Origin: CAZEZY01 sp964516635
Lineage (GTDB): Bacteria; Pseudomonadota; Gammaproteobacteria; Burkholderiales; Burkholderiaceae_C
Direction of reading: 5' to 3'
Assembly (NCBI GenBank): GCA_964516635.1
Contig: CAZEZY010000101.1
Location: 1 to 8,840, forward strand
DNA: 8,840 nucleotides
Shown: positions 7,417 to 8,840 of the stretch, one piece after another
Numbering within the stretch: the stretch's first letter is position 1
How the letters are laid out: every line of letters begins with the position of its first letter
Made by a program: the position numbers and the translations under genes
Notes under the pieces: generated by a model
Seen by the model: only the letters and a program-made list of their open reading frames with translations
Database searches by the model: none
What the model was told of the DNA's origin: nothing

Positions 7417-7744
7417 CAGAAATATGTCTGGCCAGATCCATGCTGTCATGCAGCAGTCGTAGGACATCGATGGTGCGCTCTTCCGCTTTCCTGAAAATCA
7501 CGAAATGACGACCTTTTCGACCCTGCCGTGCGACGTGCAGGGTGCAGATGCCTGGTCCAATATCCTCACGTACCTTGGCCCCCAGAATTTCAGGGCCATC
7601 GGTCAATGCCTCGACTGCAAGCATGACCGTCTCTGAATATTCATCTGCCTGCCTCGAGCCAAAATTTTCAGCCGTCCAGGTGGTGATATCGAGGAAATCA
7701 AGCTCGGCTTGATCCGCCAACCGAACTGTCCATGCCAAACTCAT
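7394..7744 (-). CDS. parE: RelE/ParE-family toxin of a type II toxin-antitoxin system
   Basis: A 116-residue protein typical of the RelE/ParE toxin superfamily. Seen in order: the N-terminal helical hairpin (AELDFLDITTWTAENFG, then QADEYSETV), the LTDGPEILGAKVREDI segment, and the C-terminal beta-sheet core GICTLHVARQGRKGRHFVIF followed by VLRLLHDSMDLARHI. ParE members poison DNA gyrase and RelE members cut ribosome-bound mRNA; the ParD partner favours the ParE type, but the target cannot be read from sequence. The start ATG at 7744 overlaps the antitoxin stop in an ATGA junction, so translation is probably coupled and the antitoxin is made first. The frame is intact and of normal length, so the toxin is probably functional. 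Its last codons overlap the antitoxin fragment downstream. Confidence 0.87.
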   Translation of the reverse strand: MSLAWTVRLADQAELDFLDITTWTAENFGSRQADEYSETVMLAVEALTDGPEILGAKVREDIGPGICTLHVARQGRKGRHFVIFRKAEERTIDVLRLLHDSMDLARHISDGNDHTH

Positions 7745-8022
7745 GCGGCAGTAATGGCTTTAGCGGAAACCGATTTGAGGTGAGCCCGCAGCGTTTCCTT
7801 GGAGTCAAAGACCTTGAATCGGCCGGCTTCAATGTCCGAGATGCCAACTTGCAAAGCAGTGCGGAGGACCTCAAGACGGTATGCGTCTTCTGTTTCACGT
7901 TGCTCAATGAGTCGAAGTCCCTCTCGCAGCACTTCACTGGCATTTTGGTAACGACCGCTTGTGACGAGCTGTTCTACGAGTGAGGCTTGATGGTCAGTTA
8001 GCACCACATTGCGTGTTGGCAT
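7741..8022 (-). CDS. parD: ParD-family antitoxin
   Basis: A 93-residue antitoxin expected to neutralise the toxin encoded next to it and to repress the operon as a dimer. Residues 1-45 form a ribbon-helix-helix DNA-binding domain (VVLTDHQASLVEQLVTSGRY, then NASEVLREGLRLIEQRE); the rest (RLEVLRTALQVGISDIEAGRF and beyond) is the toxin-binding tail typical of ParD (PF03693 type). I chose ATG 8022 because the protein then begins MPTRNVVLTD as the family does. An in-frame ATG at 8079 would run through the promoter and operator and adds 19 residues unlike the family. No strong ribosome binding site precedes 8022. The probable operator palindrome ends 20 bases upstream. Base composition is less GC-rich than the flanking chromosomal genes, suggesting acquisition by transfer. 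Confidence 0.88.
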   Translation of the reverse strand: MPTRNVVLTDHQASLVEQLVTSGRYQNASEVLREGLRLIEQRETEDAYRLEVLRTALQVGISDIEAGRFKVFDSKETLRAHLKSVSAKAITAA

Positions 8023-8041
8023 TTGAATGGCCCAATGGATT

Positions 8042-8062
8042 AATTGGCATAGTATGCCAATT
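8042..8062. promoter_or_regulatory. Perfect 21-bp palindrome, probable ParD operator
   Basis: Arms AATTGGCATA (8042-8051) and TATGCCAATT (8053-8062) are perfect inverted repeats around one central base. The site overlaps the -10 box of the toxin-antitoxin promoter and ends 20 bases upstream of the antitoxin start. This is the usual position for binding by a ribbon-helix-helix antitoxin or antitoxin-toxin complex, giving conditional autorepression. The palindrome is seen; the binding protein is inferred. Confidence 0.75.
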
Positions 8063-8079
8063 CGCCCCGACTGAGTCAA
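8051..8079 (-). promoter_or_regulatory. Sigma-70-type promoter of the toxin-antitoxin operon
   Basis: On the minus strand, the -35 box TTGACT (8079-8074, five of six consensus bases) and the -10 box CATACT (8056-8051, four of six) are separated by exactly 17 bases. Transcription would start near 8044, leaving a leader of about 20 bases before the antitoxin ATG. The -10 box is inside the palindrome, so a bound repressor would exclude RNA polymerase. Confidence 0.65.
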
Positions 8080-8080
8080 T

Positions 8081-8126
8081 CCTTTGGAGCATCAAAGGCT
8101 TTCGCCCTGTGCTTGCCGGCCGGCAA
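8081..8126. repeat. Two short inverted repeats after the CapD-like gene
   Basis: CCTTTG (8081-8086) and CAAAGG (8093-8098) form a 6-bp stem with a six-base loop, and TTGCCGGCCGGCAA (8113-8126) is a perfect 14-base palindrome. Both lie in the 121-base gap between the stop codon of the CapD-like gene and the antitoxin start. Neither is followed by a T run in the leftward direction, so they could be weak or Rho-assisted 3' ends at most. The first abuts the -35 box of the toxin-antitoxin promoter. Confidence 0.35.
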
Positions 8127-8143
8127 CGCTGACCGTGCCAGAC

Positions 8144-8840
8144 TCAACCAGCCACGCCCAACGCCTGCGCCTCGGCCTCCTGCTCCAGGTACACCCAGTC
8201 CACGATGTCGTCGCTGGGGGTGTAGCCTGCCACCAGTTGCTGCATCATCAGGCGGATCACGCCCACGTCGTTCACGTTCAGGGCCATTTCCAGGGCGTTG
8301 AGCTGGCCCTCGAACTCGGCCCAGGGGATGAACTCTTCATGAGCCTTCATGATGCGGGGGTGCACGGTGGGCTTCGGGTTGTCACCGATCAGCAGTTCTT
8401 CGTAGAGCTTCTCGCCAGGGCGCAAACCCGTCACCTCCAGCGCAATGTCACCCTCGGGGTTCTGCTCGTCCTTCACCGTCAGGCCCGAGAGTTCCACCAT
8501 GCGCCGCGCCAGGTCCATGATCTTCACGGGCTGGCCCATGTCGAGCACGAACACGTCACCGCCCTTGGCCATGGCACCCGCCTGGATGACGAGCTGCGCC
8601 GCTTCCGGGATGGTCATGAAGTAGCGCGTCACTTCCGGGTGCGTCAGGGTGATCGGCCCACCCTCGCGAATCTGCTGGCGAAATTTGGGCACCACCGAGC
8701 CCGACGAGCCCAGCACGTTGCCAAAGCGCACCATGCTGAACTTGGTGCCGCCCGTTCCGACTGTTCCACCCTCGCCCGCCTGGGTGGCCGACTGTGCCGC
8801 TGCCAAGGCCTGCAGCGCCATCTCGGCCAGGCGCTTGCTG
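8144..8840 (-). CDS. CapD/WbpM/FlaA1-type nucleotide-sugar 4,6-dehydratase/epimerase, C-terminal part (cut by window edge)
   Basis: The last 231 residues of an extended short-chain dehydrogenase/reductase of the polysaccharide-biosynthesis type (PF02719 type). Such enzymes convert UDP-GlcNAc or a related nucleotide sugar into a 4-keto-6-deoxy intermediate for O-antigen, capsule or exopolysaccharide. Seen directly: SKRLAEM at the edge, just after the conserved M-x3-K region of the family; then VRFGNVLGSSGSVVPKFRQQ, the GGPITLTHPEVTRYFMTIPE block, VFVLDMGQPVKIMDLARRM and TGLRPGEKLYEELL, all characteristic of this family. The Rossmann glycine motif, the catalytic region and any N-terminal membrane segments (large members are about 600-670 residues) lie off the right edge, so long and short forms cannot be separated. 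Codon use is GC-rich like katG and the repair genes. The reading frame continues to the edge with no break. Confidence 0.92.
   Translation of the reverse strand, partial: SKRLAEMALQALAAAQSATQAGEGGTVGTGGTKFSMVRFGNVLGSSGSVVPKFRQQIREGGPITLTHPEVTRYFMTIPEAAQLVIQAGAMAKGGDVFVLDMGQPVKIMDLARRMVELSGLTVKDEQNPEGDIALEVTGLRPGEKLYEELLIGDNPKPTVHPRIMKAHEEFIPWAEFEGQLNALEMALNVNDVGVIRLMMQQLVAGYTPSDDIVDWVYLEQEAEAQALGVAG

Noticed and set aside
7417..7467. Upstream ATG at 7467 as start of the antitoxin fragment
   Set aside because: The added residues come from an alternative frame of the toxin's 3' coding sequence and do not resemble a ribbon-helix-helix domain.
7732..7983. An 83-codon plus-strand frame opposite the antitoxin
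   Set aside because: It is antisense to a well-supported ParD gene and has no family features.
8113..8126. The 14-base GC-rich palindrome as an intrinsic terminator of the CapD-like gene
   Set aside because: No T run follows in the leftward direction, so it is listed only as an inverted repeat.

Overview
The window looks like chromosomal DNA of a high-GC betaproteobacterium, most likely Burkholderiales and perhaps Comamonadaceae. This is inferred from GC-rich codon use, the style of the catalase-peroxidase and CapD-like proteins, and the paired AddB-like and AddA-like genes in the form common in that group. No rRNA, tRNA, CRISPR array or insertion sequence was found.

Layout from left to right. 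Positions 1-691 (minus) hold the N-terminal 230 codons of katG, cut by the left edge. A 146-base divergent spacer (692-837) follows, with one near-palindrome. Positions 838-3612 and 3596-7054 (plus) hold two overlapping large genes. The first is an AddB-like protein with a dead N-terminal helicase-like half and a C-terminal PD-(D/E)XK nuclease. The second is an AddA-like UvrD/Rep-type helicase with its own C-terminal nuclease. Together they should form a two-subunit, two-nuclease end-resection enzyme that prepares double-strand breaks for RecA, the role RecBCD plays elsewhere.

Between 7055 and about 8100 lies a small accessory segment of visibly lower GC (for example 29 of 60 bases at 7981-8040, against 43 of 60 at 4021-4080). 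It holds a complete type II toxin-antitoxin operon read leftward: a ParD-family antitoxin (7741-8022) and a RelE/ParE-family toxin (7394-7744) joined by an ATGA overlap. A good sigma-70-type promoter has its -10 box inside a perfect 21-bp palindrome, the probable autoregulatory operator. Directly after the toxin and overlapping its end is a short frame resembling only the C-terminal half of a different, CopG-type antitoxin. Its stop codon abuts an ATG opening a 16-codon frame that may be the stub of a second toxin. A leftward intrinsic terminator sits against the AddA-like stop codon.

From 8144 to the right edge (minus) is the C-terminal part of a CapD/WbpM/FlaA1-type nucleotide-sugar dehydratase/epimerase for surface polysaccharide synthesis.

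The points most worth a second look are the loss of two of the four expected iron-sulfur cysteines in the AddB-like protein, the toxin bracketed by an intact and a truncated antitoxin of different families, the palindrome-embedded promoter, and a structured stretch of unknown nature at 7083-7166. I do not see a clearly new multi-gene system.
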